A DNA stretch of 64,000 nucleotides from contig CM073322.1 in NCBI GenBank assembly GCA_037043015.1, positions 8,691,601-8,755,600 on the forward strand. Direction: 5' to 3'. A program made the position numbers and the translations under genes. Positions 41,405 to 52,620 of this stretch are shown here, piece after piece. The stretch is from Bryum argenteum. Lineage: Eukaryota > Streptophyta > Bryopsida > Bryales > Bryaceae. Below the pieces are notes generated by a model, which had not been told where the DNA came from, made no database searches, and worked only from the letters and a program-made list of their open reading frames with translations. How positions within the stretch are numbered: the stretch's first letter is position 1; each line of letters begins with the position of its first letter.

Positions 41405-41735
41405 CTAGCTTTGGACTATCAATTTATTTATTTTTTAAAAAGTTGAGGTAGTTTTTACCATCACAGGGTAATTAATTAAGCCTTGATTTGTTTTTGATGT
41501 TCTTTTTCGGCGCAAGAGTGGTACCCTTGGAGATGAAGCTGAACATATTCCTAGTCGGAGTTTTTATTTTTATTTTTTATTGTAATCACTTTCTACTTCA
41601 AAGTGAAAAAAGGTGGGAATTATAAACTTTGTTCAACTCTAATACATGACAACTTGAATCTTCAAGACCTCACAACTTCAAGTCCAATCCACATTATCTC
41701 AATAAGTATATTACAATATTGTATGGTTGAGAACT
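41405..41735. repeat. Dispersed repeat related to 23930-24320
   Basis: Shares TTTGGACTAT, GAGGTAGTTTTTACCAT, CACTTCAAAGTGAAAA and GTATGGTTGAGA words in the same order with the segment at 23930-24250. It lies directly 5' of the SINE. Confidence 0.5.
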
Positions 41736-41769
41736 ACATATTCCACCTTAATCTACATTTACTAGCACT

Positions 41770-42132
41770 AAGGCACCGCAAGCCTTGGCTTGGTGGTTAG
41801 GGCTTAGGCCCCCAATGAGGAGGTCGTGGGTTCTAATCCCCATGCCGGCGTGGTGCTCACCACTATAGTCTACCCAACTATTGTGGGAGGTCCTTGGACT
41901 TTGTTGTATAAGTACCTCAAAGCCCTTTGGGAAGACAATATGTCAAGTATTTTCAAGGCACTAGTAACTAGGCTAGAAAATAGCGTAGTTATAATGTTCA
42001 CCCTCGAGAGGGGGTAGTAGTATTGTTCTAATTTCCCCTTGTCCGGTGGCCATCGGGATATTAGCATTACGAACGGACACTTCATTCACGCGGTCCCCTT
42101 AAAAAGGACCGGAGTTTCTATCTATCTATCTT
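41770..42132 (+). mobile_element. Full-length tRNA-derived SINE
   Basis: The head carries an A box (TGGCTTGGTGGTTAGGG, near 41785) and a B box (GTGGGTTCTAATCCCC, near 41827) at tRNA-like spacing, so it can be an internal Pol III promoter. A body of about 270 bp follows, ending AAAAAGGACCGGAGTTT and a CTAT-repeat tail. It is flanked by imperfect target duplications, ACTAGCACT before and ACTAACACT after. Two 5'-truncated relatives in the window (24537-24705 and 33610-33716) share only the 3' body, as expected for target-primed reverse transcription. It needs an outside LINE for movement. Confidence 0.85.
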
Positions 42133-43282
42133 ACTAACACTCTAAAAGAAACCGTATTTAAAAATTGAAAATAGATACACACATTCAAAAATCATCACTC
42201 TCATTAGGTTCATTTACTTTCACATTCAAGCATTATTACCTAAAGTTTTTACTCATCTCAAAAATGATCAAACTTCGAGCTGTGAAGTTTCCTTAAATTC
42301 CCACAAATCCATATGATGTGTGGACCCTTGAAGATGTCAAGATGTCCATGTAACGGAGCTGTCATAAGATGGCACCCCTTTGCCTTCCACACAATAATGC
42401 ACAAGGCTTATAAACCCATCAGAACATGAACATTTCAGTCACTTCATAATTCCCCATCAGTATTTTTACTGCCTTCATGTACCTACAATCATTGTTCCCA
42501 ACTGTCCCCTCATACCGTATACCGTATCTCGACCGTATGTACGGTGGAGGGAGGGAGGGTAAAAAAAACACCCGCGCACTGGAGCCCGCCTTTTCAAAAT
42601 CCAATCGACCGCAAGCGCGCGGCAACGCCACCCACCCACCCATGCAGCGCGCACGTGCCAGAGCCTGATGCGCGTCAGCGACCGCGGCGAGATCCAACAG
42701 CATGCGTCGAAGAGATCCGAGGGTCTGACAGCCGCGGGCAAGGGTCTGACAGCCGCGGCCGTCAGCGGCGGGCGGCGACCGGTCCAGCATCACCCCCCTA
42801 CCAACACCCACCATCGCTGCGACGATGCTGTCTGATGCTGCAAAACCTCGCCGGAGCCGGAGGTGAAAGAGATTGATGCAACACCCGGCGACATCACCAC
42901 AACATCAACAGGGCTGCACCTTCATCACAGGGCCGCATCGGGTAAGTTACTGTACACTTCGGGCCTTCGGTGTGTGTGTCTGTCCTTGAAGCAAGCAGCC
43001 ACGCTCGCCGTTGTTGCTTTTTGTTCTAGTCCATGAGTTTCCATTTTTGGGTCCTCAACGTGACGGCTGGCCGGGAGCCGTGATACCGCCCGTGCTCCGT
43101 TCACTTTTTGAGTACGTTTTGTTGTTGCTACTATTCTCCCGCTTCTTTTTGCTCGGGTGTTTTCCCTGTGGTCGTTTTGGATTATTTTGGTCGTTTAGGC
43201 TTCGTGTGCGTTTGGGGTTTTGCGATGCAGGAAGCGGCGAGGAGCAGAATGATGCTGGAATGAGAGTTGCGTTGCGGGAGAC
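42133..43282. promoter_or_regulatory. UBP25 upstream region
   Basis: From about 42540 the sequence becomes GC-rich, with a G-box-like GCACGTGCC near 42651 and GGGAGGGAGGG tracts. It probably holds the promoter and 5' untranslated region of UBP25, perhaps with a 5' UTR intron. The short frames in it carry no homology. Confidence 0.35.
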
Positions 43283-43345
43283 GAGGCGAGGGAGGGTAGG
43301 GTAGGGTAGGGTTGGGAAGGGAAGGGAAGGGAAGGGAGGGGGAAG
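43283..43345 (+). promoter_or_regulatory. G-rich, telomere-like tract upstream of UBP25
   Basis: Runs of GGGTAGGGTAGGGTAGGG followed by GGGAAGGGAAGGGAAGGG, about 140-200 bp before the start codon. It has more than enough G-runs for a G-quadruplex and resembles telobox-type promoter motifs. Function inferred. Confidence 0.5.
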
Positions 43346-43479
43346 CTTTCCGGGGTTCTGGAGTAACAGAGTGTTGCAGTGTGAGCGGAGAGGGGCAAGC
43401 TTATCTTGCTAGTGGCAGGGGCGGGCGATGCTACCCTTCTGTGTGGCGCCTCCGCGTGTGGGGCCTGACAGTAGGGCAC

Positions 43480-46400
43480 ATGGCTTGTTCGTCCCTTCTA
43501 CTGCCACCTCTCTACGTCACTTGGCAGCCAGCGCCGGTGCTTCGACGAAAGGGGGCGCCTCTGGGCTTGAAGAATCTGGGAAACACATGCTACCTCAATA
43601 GTGTGCTGCAATGTCTCACGTATACACCTCCGCTGGCCAATTTTTGCGTCCTCAACCTCCACTCGAATCTCTGTACGTGCCCCTTTCGATGAGTTTCGTT
43701 TTTGAGGTTTTTGGTTTTGTTGCCGAGTGATTAAGGTTTGTGTTTGCTTGCAGGTAATCAGTTGAACGGAAAGAATAACACTAACTGCCCCTTCTGCTTC
43801 TTGGAGAGACGCATTCAACGTTCCTTGACAATCGAAGGACCTATCGATGCCCCCGTGAAAATACATAACAGGTTGCAGTACTTTGCCAAGCATTTTCGAA
43901 ATGGTCGACAGGAGGATGCGCATGAGCTTCTTCGATATGCAATGGAAGCCTGCAATCATGTGTGTGTGCAGCTGCACAAGATTGTGCATGGGAATAAAGT
44001 TCCCGTCAAGAAGGAGGGCGTGGTATCAAAGGCTGGTTCCAAGGAAGAACCGAACACTGTTGTGAAGGAGATTTTTGGAGGTCTTTTGCAAAGCCAAGTC
44101 AAGTGTCTCTCTTGTAGCACGGAGTCGAATAAGCTTGATGATATTATGGACCTCAGTCTTGATATTGTGCGCGTGAACTCCCTTAATGAGGCCCTCTGCC
44201 GTTTCTTTCAGCCCGAGGTCTTGGATGGTGAAAACAAGTACCGTTGCGACCAGTACGTTCCGACTTCCCCCTCGCACTTTTTATGCTCTTTCCTTGTTCA
44301 GCAACAACACTCCACACTTTTTCCCTTTTTCCCTCTTTTTGATATCGTAGTTTTTGGGGAGGCCTGTTTCTTGTTGTCCACATGGAAGGTTAGACCTTTT
44401 TATGTGCACGAGAATCAAATTTGCATCTAATTGTTTGCAGGTGCAAGAAGCTTTCTCCTGCTCGCAAGCAGATGTCTGTCTATCGGGCACCCAACGTACT
44501 TGTCATTCAGATGAAGGTACGGCATAAATCTGTCAGTGCGTTCTGCAATAATGTGATGAAGTACAATTCCTACCGCGATGAGAGAATGTGGTGATATTCA
44601 TGTGTCTCAGGCGAAAAGTTGAATGTTTCCACCGGTATTCACACTCGCTGGATGTTAATATGAGAACCGCGTGTCATTTATACATCATCTTATGGCACTC
44701 GTTTCTACCTGGTTGCAGAGGTTTGAAAACATCTATGGCGGCAAGATAGATCGCCACGTGCATTTCGAAGAACGCTTGTGTCTTGCAGGCTACATGTGTA
44801 GGGCGGGCAAGGTATTACTTTTATATTTGACTATGTGGTGATATTTGACTATGTGACGCTTGCGTCGTGGACATTGCTTTGGATTGTTCTTGCACGATAT
44901 GCATTCAAATTGAATCGATCACCAAGGCATGTATGTTAATTAATTGTGTCTGATATGGATGCGTATGAATGGCAGGATGCACGTCCCGAGTACACTCTTT
45001 ACGGCGTAGTAGTCCATGCAGGCGGTTCACAAGACTCGGGACATTACTACTCATACGTCAAGGTACATCCGTTCCTTGTGTGAAGCGCCATGGGTGACAT
45101 TTATGTTTGTACTTGTTGCGTGGTATTTGAGAGTATCTTAATACGAGCAAGATGTTTGATTGTTTGGGGTTTGTCTTAAAAGAGATTCGTCACTTTGTGA
45201 TGTCTATATTGCCATGTGTGCTTACTATGTGCACCATTTGCGTACTCTCTCCATCTCGTTTCCTCAACAGTCTCGTGATGCATGACAGGAATCCGGTGGG
45301 AAATGGTACTGCTGTGATGATGCCAGTGTAGCGCAAGTGAACTCCCAAACTGTACTGGCAGAGAAGGCTTACATGCTCTTTTACGTCCGGAGTACCTTGA
45401 GTCCGAAGATTCCGAAGGATATCTGTGGTGCTTCCATTACCCCACAGCCAGCGTCGTCAGACACGCAGCTCTCGACAACACTTTCAGGATCTACGGTTGG
45501 GCATAGCAACGGCACAAACGGCAGTTTCAACAGAGTTGTATCCAAACCACATTTGAAGTTCGGGAGCATCGCAGCGTTCAATGGGCGTTCCACTTCTGTA
45601 GTTACCAACAACGGGAGCATTGAACACTCCGCTGCCAATGGGAAATTAGACGTCAAAGTCAGAATCCACGACAGTGAGTCTCCGGAAAGCAATGGCGTTT
45701 CAGGAAGTGACCAGGTGTCCTCAGCCACTGATATGCCTGTGTATGGACCTCAACCTCGACCGAGTCCTAGTACAAGCCTCACACAAGGTGGGAGAGTTGC
45801 AGTTTCAAGTTTGCCGGTGTCATCCATATCGACAAATGGTCTCTCGGCTGTTTCTGGTCAGACCCAGGTCACCGTGCATGATCGCGTTGGAGATACTTCT
45901 GTTGCCACCTTGAGGCAGAATGGTGTGAAACGAGAAACCTCTCCGGAAACGAGTTCCTGCGTTTTGGTATACCCTTACTCTATTGACTCACTTCGGATCG
46001 ATTACAGAATCTTATCGCCATGGTGTGATTTTCGTTTTTGCAGTACCGGTTTTCTTGGACTATGCAACGACTTTTGCTTTCAGTTTCTCATCAGGACGTG
46101 TATTAATCGTGCTTTGGTGCTCAGGGAAATCACGGAGTTAGAAACAGGAAGAGCCTGTCAGACGAGCAGGACAAGGTTCTTTCAGAGGATAGGAAACCTG
46201 GCCAGAAAAGGGTGCGTGAAGAAGGTTGTGGCTCTTCATCGGCCGTGACCGACGGGAAAGGTGTGGGTACCGTAGGAGATGTTATTGAGAAGCCGCCTTC
46301 AACAAGTACGGAGCATTTGACCGAGCTTGAAAAGTTGAAAATGGTGTAAGTTATCTGCTCTTCCTCGTTGGTGCAACCTTTCACCCGTTCTTTGGCTAGT

Positions 46401-46874
46401 TTCTGGGCTTTCCTTTGAGCATTAGATATTCATTCTTCTTCATCAAGTGGCTGCGATTATCTTGTGGGGCTTCGGTGACATGGTGATGACCTTGTCAACA
46501 GGCTTGAAAAGGAAGGCCGAGAGCAGCTGCAACGATCTGGGTGGTGTGAGAAACTGAAAGAATCAATGCGTGCTGCCAAAAAGCAAAAAGGAATTGGTGA
46601 AAACTCGTGCTCTAAAGAGATTGACAAGGCGATGATAAGGTATTTTCTGATAAGATCTCCTGATTCTCTTTGAATCATCGTTCTTTTGTACCAGTATCGT
46701 GGAAGAGCCTGTTGCGCGGAAATTGTGCGTTGGAGCTGAAGTTACCTGTGATCTCGGTGCAGGAAACAATTGATCGTGGAAGTTCAAGAATCGTTTAAAC
46801 TTCAGGTTCCCAGAGCGTTGAAAGAACACCTCGTTGGACAACTGCGAACCTTTTTCATGCCAAAAGAGAGCTAG
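43480..46874 (+). CDS. UBP25: Ubiquitin carboxyl-terminal hydrolase, UBP25 type, 698 aa
   Basis: Nine exons: 43480-43672, 43754-44252, 44441-44516, 44719-44811, 44976-45062, 45289-45966, 46125-46345, 46502-46639, 46763-46874; phases close to 699 codons. It is a cysteine protease that removes ubiquitin. The Cys box [18 protein letters not shown] is at about residues 29-46. [10 protein letters not shown] follows, then [15 protein letters not shown] with paired cysteines and YRCDQCKK for zinc. The His box is [10 protein letters not shown] with GGKWYCCDD. The catalytic domain ends at YMLFYVR (about residue 340). A long polar linker and a conserved helical tail (LEKEGREQL..., ending LRTFF) follow. 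The order and the WQP start match Arabidopsis UBP25 as I recall it (661 aa). The start was chosen from the VTWQPAP-like N terminus. Confidence 0.93.
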
Positions 46875-48397
46875 ACGCACGTACTACTGTTGAGTTGCCA
46901 ACCTGACATGCAAGCCGCTTTCAGCCAAGATTATGGGTTGTGTTTCAGCCACATTTAAGCTGTGTTCTTTGGGTCTTACCAACCATTTTTCTCTGAGATT
47001 TTATTGAGAAGATGAGAGCTTGATCTCGCTTGATGAAAAAATTGCAATTGATCTTTCGGGTGTCTGTACGTGCAAACATGTGCATGCATTTATTGCTCAC
47101 GTGGTGGCACGGGGGTTGTAGATTTGTAGACTACCACCTTTTAAATATCCGGGGCTTAGACTCAAATGCTTTTCTCGAGTAGCGGATGTAGTCAGTCAGT
47201 CAGATTCATTGGAGTGTTAGCTGAGTTGGAAGAGATTATGTCACGAGGAGGGAAAATAAGGCTCTTACTCGTAGTTCTAGTAGAAAAAAAAATCATCATC
47301 GGCCCCCTTTTCTGTCCATCTACATTTTGAAGCAGCCGCTATTGTGTACAAAAACAGTCGGCCTCCTAAACTGTTATACCTGCTTTGGAGTGAGATGAAA
47401 TGACATTACTTTAATCATTTTATTGACCGAGCCTTCTTGGCTTTGAGCCTACATGTTGCAGGTTAGAATGTGAAGTCGAAGCTTTGTGCAGTCACAAGAA
47501 CTGACCAGCTTGGCCTAGGCAGGAGGTACTTGACTTGAATAGTCTCAGTACGAATCTTGTATTTGCTTTTATTGTACAATGTCTGTGTGGGGCTGGTCAT
47601 CAATCACTACGAGCTGTCCTTGCCATCAAATTGGGACTCTAATTAGATATTTCATTCTTGGCAGTGTTCAAGGACGTGTTCTGAGCGAGTTCTATCCTTC
47701 TATATCTTGACTGTGGAGCACTTTTCCATTACCTTAGAAACCAGAAGCAGGTTAGTTAGATGGAACACTTTCAATGAGTATTTCGGATATTAATTTTTCA
47801 ATCTGCTGGATCTGTATCTTCACAACTGGGATCTGCACGCTTGATGTTCGAGTCACTCTCAGTGTGGATGTCCCTTGTGCTGTTGTGTTAACTTCGTGAG
47901 TTAGCAGTGGTGCTATGGTTCATTTCTTGTCTTTATTCTGCTTGGACTTTTGTATAAGAAGTGCAGCAATCTGCTTCTTAGTGACTGCATTTGGTTGGCC
48001 TTCGATCATTCGGGAGGGTCGTGATCCCATGGCTGCCGAGTTGTTGCTATTCCAGTATAACATTGTGCCTACCAGGAGACAACTGGTTGCCAAGCCCAGG
48101 CCCCAGAACGTAAATGCATCTGGAAACTGGATGTGCCTCCTTCCTGCAAAGCACATTGTATCTCCCATGTCAGAATAGCATGTCATAACACCGAATTTGC
48201 CCTTTCAACTCCCTTTTCCAGAGGAAGCAGGACTCTTAAAATAGTTAAAAATAGCACACTTTACACCAGTCTGGTTATGTGCGAAATCGGGAAATAGCAC
48301 AGTTTACAGCAGTCGGATTATGTGCAAAATCAGGAAGAAAAGAGTTAAGGTTGAAATGGAAAAATTACATATTGTAATTCTATATTTTGCCCTTTAA
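46875..48397. other. UBP25 3' region and intergenic DNA
   Basis: The 3' untranslated region is expected in the first few hundred bases. A minus-strand frame at 47920-48186 with one hydrophobic segment (FWGLGLATSCLLVG) begins just after a TTTGCAG acceptor-like site, but no second exon was found. Near 48235-48345 a short stretch, AAATAGCACA-TTTACA-CAGTC-GATTATGTGC, is duplicated in tandem. Confidence 0.35.
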
Positions 48398-48639
48398 CCC
48401 CTAAAGGTTCTTGATGCAAAATTGTAAAAATGGACATTCCCTTACTTCAGGCCTAAAAACTCTCAATCTAAGAATTATTTGGAAGATCCAACCGTAGGAT
48501 CTTGAAGTTAACTTAACCTTCCACTCACTTGCCAAAATTGAACCGTTGATTCTTCTTCATTTGTGAGATTATAATGGTCAAAGTTGGCTGAATTTTGGAC
48601 TCCAAAAAGCAGTTTTCGCTTTCTTGGACCTTTAGGGGT
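48398..48639. mobile_element. MITE with TIR of the ACCCCTAAAGGTTC type, copy 2
   Basis: 242 bp from ACCCCTAAAGGTTC to GGACCTTTAGGGGT, flanked by TA. It is the best-kept copy of the family at 1065-1333. It lacks coding sequence. Confidence 0.75.
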
Positions 48640-49890
48640 TAACGTGACTTTACGCACATTCCCATTCCTTTCACTGTTTTCATGTCCCCTATAATTTCTA
48701 ACCTACTTTCCCTTGTTAAGGTCTCCATCATTATACTTCCATCTTGTCACCGCTAAGTTTTTCATTTCTAAGACCATCTTGTAATTGATAAGTTCTTCAT
48801 TTCTCCTGCCATCTTGTCGCCGCTAAGTTATTTATTGATTCATATTATTTATTGATATTTACGATTCATTGCAAAAGTGTGTTTCCATTAAGTGATTGTG
48901 CAAGCATGATATCAAAAATGTTATCATGCTTGCACCATTACATAAAAGGGACACGTCCCACCACGTTCTTGACGTTCCCTCTTTCAAACCTTCATTCCCC
49001 TCACTCACTAAGGTCTCTCTCATTATCCTGCCAGCTTGCCACTGTGCCAACTGGTTGTTCACAATTATTATTCTTTGAGCCAAGCAAGCACATCTGAGAA
49101 ATATAACTGTGCTTGCACAATCATTTGAAACGTACACCTCCCATTGATGGGTAGCTTCTTTACGTCTCCAATTTTGAAAGATAAACCTCTCATCAGTGGA
49201 TAACCAACATTTATGTCCCCCCCATTTTGAACGAGGGAAATCTTACTACTACGTAGCATTTATATCACAACATGTTATAGCAATTGGTTTAGTTTAAAAG
49301 GCATAAATTAGGCAAATATGAAATAGGTGCATGCAGACGTGACCATGTATGTCACCTCTACTTGGTTCAGAGCAAACAACACAAATCACAAAGACAAAAG
49401 GTAGGTGCATGCAATAGTGACCATGTATGTCAAAAAGACCCTATCTGCCTCTTTAAACATTTCCTCTTTTCAACCCTATGGCATGAAATTAATCTTGGCT
49501 CTTGGAGGCTTTAGTATATATGGTCCTTATTCAGATGCACCTTGTCTATGGACCCATATAATACAACATTTCCTTATTGAACTTAGAGATGCTCAAATCA
49601 ACAAAATACACCTTATTTCCTTTCTATCTCAAAATTGAAACATTCAAAAAACATAATATCCTAAACTCTTAACATGCTACAACGATTTGCTCAAATTTAG
49701 AGATTTACTATGAAGAGGTTAGTTTTACTTCCTACAAGTATCATTGAATTTCACTACAATGGGAAATTTTCAAGTCCCACTTCCAATTTTGACCTATTTT
49801 ACCGATGCTTGCATGATACATCTCAAAAACAAAGCATGAATAGCTCCAAATTTAATGCAATGCATAGATGTTGTGCCCGATACTTTGGCC
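48640..49890. other. Intergenic DNA with short local repeats
   Basis: CCATCTTGTC-CCGCTAAGTT is repeated near 48740 and 48815, and GGTGCATGCA-GTGACCATGTATGTCA is repeated near 49326 and 49401. No gene recognised. Confidence 0.4.
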
Positions 49891-50163
49891 GTACCTCGGA
49901 AAATGCGGATGCCCGTGGTGCGCCGCACCGTATGATGAGCTTGAGTGATCGTCCCGGAGCCTTGGTTGACGATAAGCTCATAAGCATCCTTGATGCGTAT
50001 AAACTCACTTGATCCCCTTGCATTCAAATCTGGATGGCTGTCTCTATTAATCAGGCCATGCCATGACCTACAACTATTTCTCACATTGGATAAAATCTAA
50101 AGTATACATTGTTGAATGAAGTTTAGATTTTCTAAACTCGCGTCGAAAAACTTTAAAACAGAG

Positions 50164-50243
50164 CGGTACCGATTATGAAACTCTAGGCTTCTTCACCTAT
50201 GGTACCAATTATGAAACTCTAGGCTTCTTCACCTATAATAGCT
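50164..50243. repeat. 37-bp tandem duplication
   Basis: Two adjacent copies of GGTACCRATTATGAAACTCT followed by AGGCTTCTTCACCTAT. It lies inside the intron of the broken J-domain gene. Confidence 0.85.
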
Positions 50244-50268
50244 TTGCAATTCAACAATACCATGTACT

Positions 50269-50692
50269 CACAACAATATTAATGAATGCCAAATTAGGGC
50301 ACCATTTCACAAACACTTGTTAGTCCACCTTCGAAAATTCCATCAAAAGGGTTTAATATGATGCATCCACTTGGACAATTCTTCACTCACTTTCTCGTGC
50401 ACAAAAATTTCTGACACCATTAACTTCAATACAAATTTCCCATGTTCAAATTTGAGCCATTATTGAGCACTCTCCCTCACAACAATATTAAAGAATGTCA
50501 AATTAGGGCACCATTTCAGAAACACTTGTAAGTCCACCTTCGAAAATTCAATAATAAATTGTCAAAAGAGTCTAAATTGATGCATCCACTTGGACTATTC
50601 TTCATTCACTTTCCTTGTGCACAAAAATTGCTCACACCATGACCTTCCAATGTTGAAATTTGAGCTATTATTGAGCACTATCCCTCGGATCA
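50269..50692. repeat. Tandem duplication of about 209 bp
   Basis: Two adjacent copies. Each starts CACAACAATATTAA, runs through AAATTAGGGCACCATTTCA and TGATGCATCCACTTGGAC, and ends TTATTGAGCACT-TCCCTC. Noncoding, and inside the same intron-like interval. Confidence 0.85.
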
Positions 50693-51681
50693 ATGGAATG
50701 CATGGGGATCACTTCTTGAGGAAACAATCACTTTATCACTCTCTTGCGTACACTATATTTGCATTAAGTACACAATTGCATGCGAGTTTGATCATGTGTA
50801 CATTGCATCATTGTTTTCGCTGACGTTATCAAAAATTTATGTGCTTATGGAGCCGCCGGAGAAAGCAAATACTTACGCTACGATAATGTAGTCATTTACG
50901 TACATCGAGCAACTCGTTTCTTTGGTCATCTATGTGCATGTAATTTGATGAAGATGCATGGACATACCATTTCAGAGCCAATCGGCGATATGCTGCTTTT
51001 ACTTCAATCAAATTCGCATTGTTCTTCAATCCCAATACTTTGTACGCATGCGTAATTGCATCATTGGTGATGTACTTTTGATGTTGAGTAAGAACGATGC
51101 AGCTTGTTTTGAGCTGATGAATCAAATATCTGACCTAATTTGGCACAAGAGGTGTTAGTATTGCAATTTTTAGTTTTTTGTTGATAATAAAAACTTGCAC
51201 TTTGTTGTTGGTTTAGTAACCTTGTTGGGTTATAAGAAGTAGCAGCCATTTGAAGATTCCATTCATAGTTTTCTTTCTTGCTTTGAGTTTTCGATTTTAT
51301 GTATTTTCTTTGTATTTCTATTCTTTTTATGTTTCTTTGTTTATTATTCAGTCCAAACTTTTGAATTTTTAGTGAGAATTTGTAAGAAGTTAACTTGGTG
51401 CTTTTACTAAACATGATGGAAGTATATATGGAGTAAACAAAGTATTGTTATTCTTTTTGTGCTATAGCAAGACAAGATTATTACAATCACGATGTCTGCG
51501 ACCTTCTTTCGTGAAGAGTGATTGGTTCATCTTTCAAGGTTTGTGATTGGTCAAACTTTTAGGGGTTGTGATTGGCCGACCTATTTAAGACGTGCACTTG
51601 CAACCGACTTGATTGGCCTCGCAACACTTTATAGAATTCCTAAGGTGAGTTGAGGAGTCTTACCTTTTTAATTCTTTCCTA

Positions 51682-51814
51682 CTCCCTTTGTCTCATGAAT
51701 TATAAATTTTGGATAGGTTCACTTAAATTTACCTTGAGAGGTATATTGGAAAGGACCTACTAGACAATTATATTTGAACACATAGAGTATTCAATCACAA
51801 AAGGCACAAGGGAG
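51682..51814. mobile_element. Stowaway-like MITE 2
   Basis: 133 bp from CTCCCTTTGTCTCATGAATT to GGCACAAGGGAG, with TA on both sides. The ends match Stowaway MITE 1 at 18187-18371; the interior is different. Confidence 0.8.
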
Positions 51815-52620
51815 TAGGAATTCAACTTTCCTCCAAAAAAAGTTAGTCAAAAAAAGATTTTGTAATACTTTTGTATGATGATTTGAAATTTTGTGACTAT
51901 TTGGATTTTTGATCCAAAAATTCTTCACTTGCTATTTTTATTGTCGAGGATTCGTCTTTGTAGTTAGGTACTAGTTCCAATGGTTATATTCTAGTTTGTA
52001 CGCCAAAATTTAAAAATATCCACCTTGCATCAAGAGAGGGTAGTTTTGGCGGTTTGGAGGTTTTTGGCGGTTTTGAGGCTAGTCGACTTTAGGGGTTAAA
52101 ACTTCTCAACTACTTTCGTGACTCTTGCCAAAACAAGCTTTGATTACATGTTTAGCTCTAAAGTTTTGATTTTGGTTGACTATTAACCATGCACTATTCT
52201 TTCGAATGACTTATATTTGCAATTGATTGACAATGAATTGATGATATTGAAAAGATTAGAAATGCAATTGAGGTTTGCATGGAGAGTCAAGCCACTTATA
52301 AGGCATGAGGAGGGAAAAATCTTTGCCGTGATAAGTCTATTCAAGAAATTTAGAGCTCATTACACTTTTGGTTTTCTATTGAATATCCTAGTCATTTACA
52401 AAATTTTAGCAATAGAGAGTTTCTTTGGTTACATTGAGACTTTTTATAGATACATTCTTCAACCAAATCTGACTCTCGGCATGCTGAAAATACTTTCTTC
52501 TAATTACAAGATCTTGTATTGACAAGTATGATCTTTTGACACCATTTTATAAACGCCTATCAATTCAATTTCAGAATTTCATAAGTAATTGTAAAAAAAA
52601 ACTAAGAATGAAAATTCCGC
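51815..52620. other. Intergenic DNA
   Basis: AT-rich. A 101-codon plus-strand frame at 52217-52522 has no recognised homology. A lone MITE-like end, GACTTTAGGGGTTAA, lies near 52087. Confidence 0.4.

Larger units (their letters stand above)
49895..51260 (-). pseudogene. Broken chloroplast-type J-domain protein gene
   Basis: Two exon-like pieces encode most of a J domain. The upstream piece (to 50968) gives YKVLGLKNNANLIEVKAAYR and LALK, ending at an ATG/GTATGT donor. The downstream piece (50037-49895) starts after a GACAG acceptor with CHPDLNARGSSEFIRIKDAY, so the intron splits the domain just before HPD, with the right phase. Farther upstream, from about 51249, a Met-led frame (MAATSYNPTRLL..., Ser/Gln/Asn-rich) looks like a transit peptide, but it lies in a different frame and stops before the J domain. 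No ATG is in frame with the domain. I therefore call it a decayed gene, though an unrecognised 5' splice could rescue it. The family recruits Hsp70. No C-terminal exon was found. Confidence 0.5.

Noticed and set aside
41770-41850. A tRNA gene at the A/B-box region
   Set aside because: The sequence does not fold into a proper cloverleaf with an acceptor stem, and the B box reads TTCTAATC; it is the head of a SINE.
42419-42876. Several overlapping frames in the GC-rich region upstream of UBP25
   Set aside because: They overlap on both strands and lack homology; GC-rich promoter DNA gives such frames by chance.
45381-45913. Alternative frames over UBP25 exon 6
   Set aside because: Shadows of the long exon encoding the polar linker; the main frame continues the USP domain and splices in phase.
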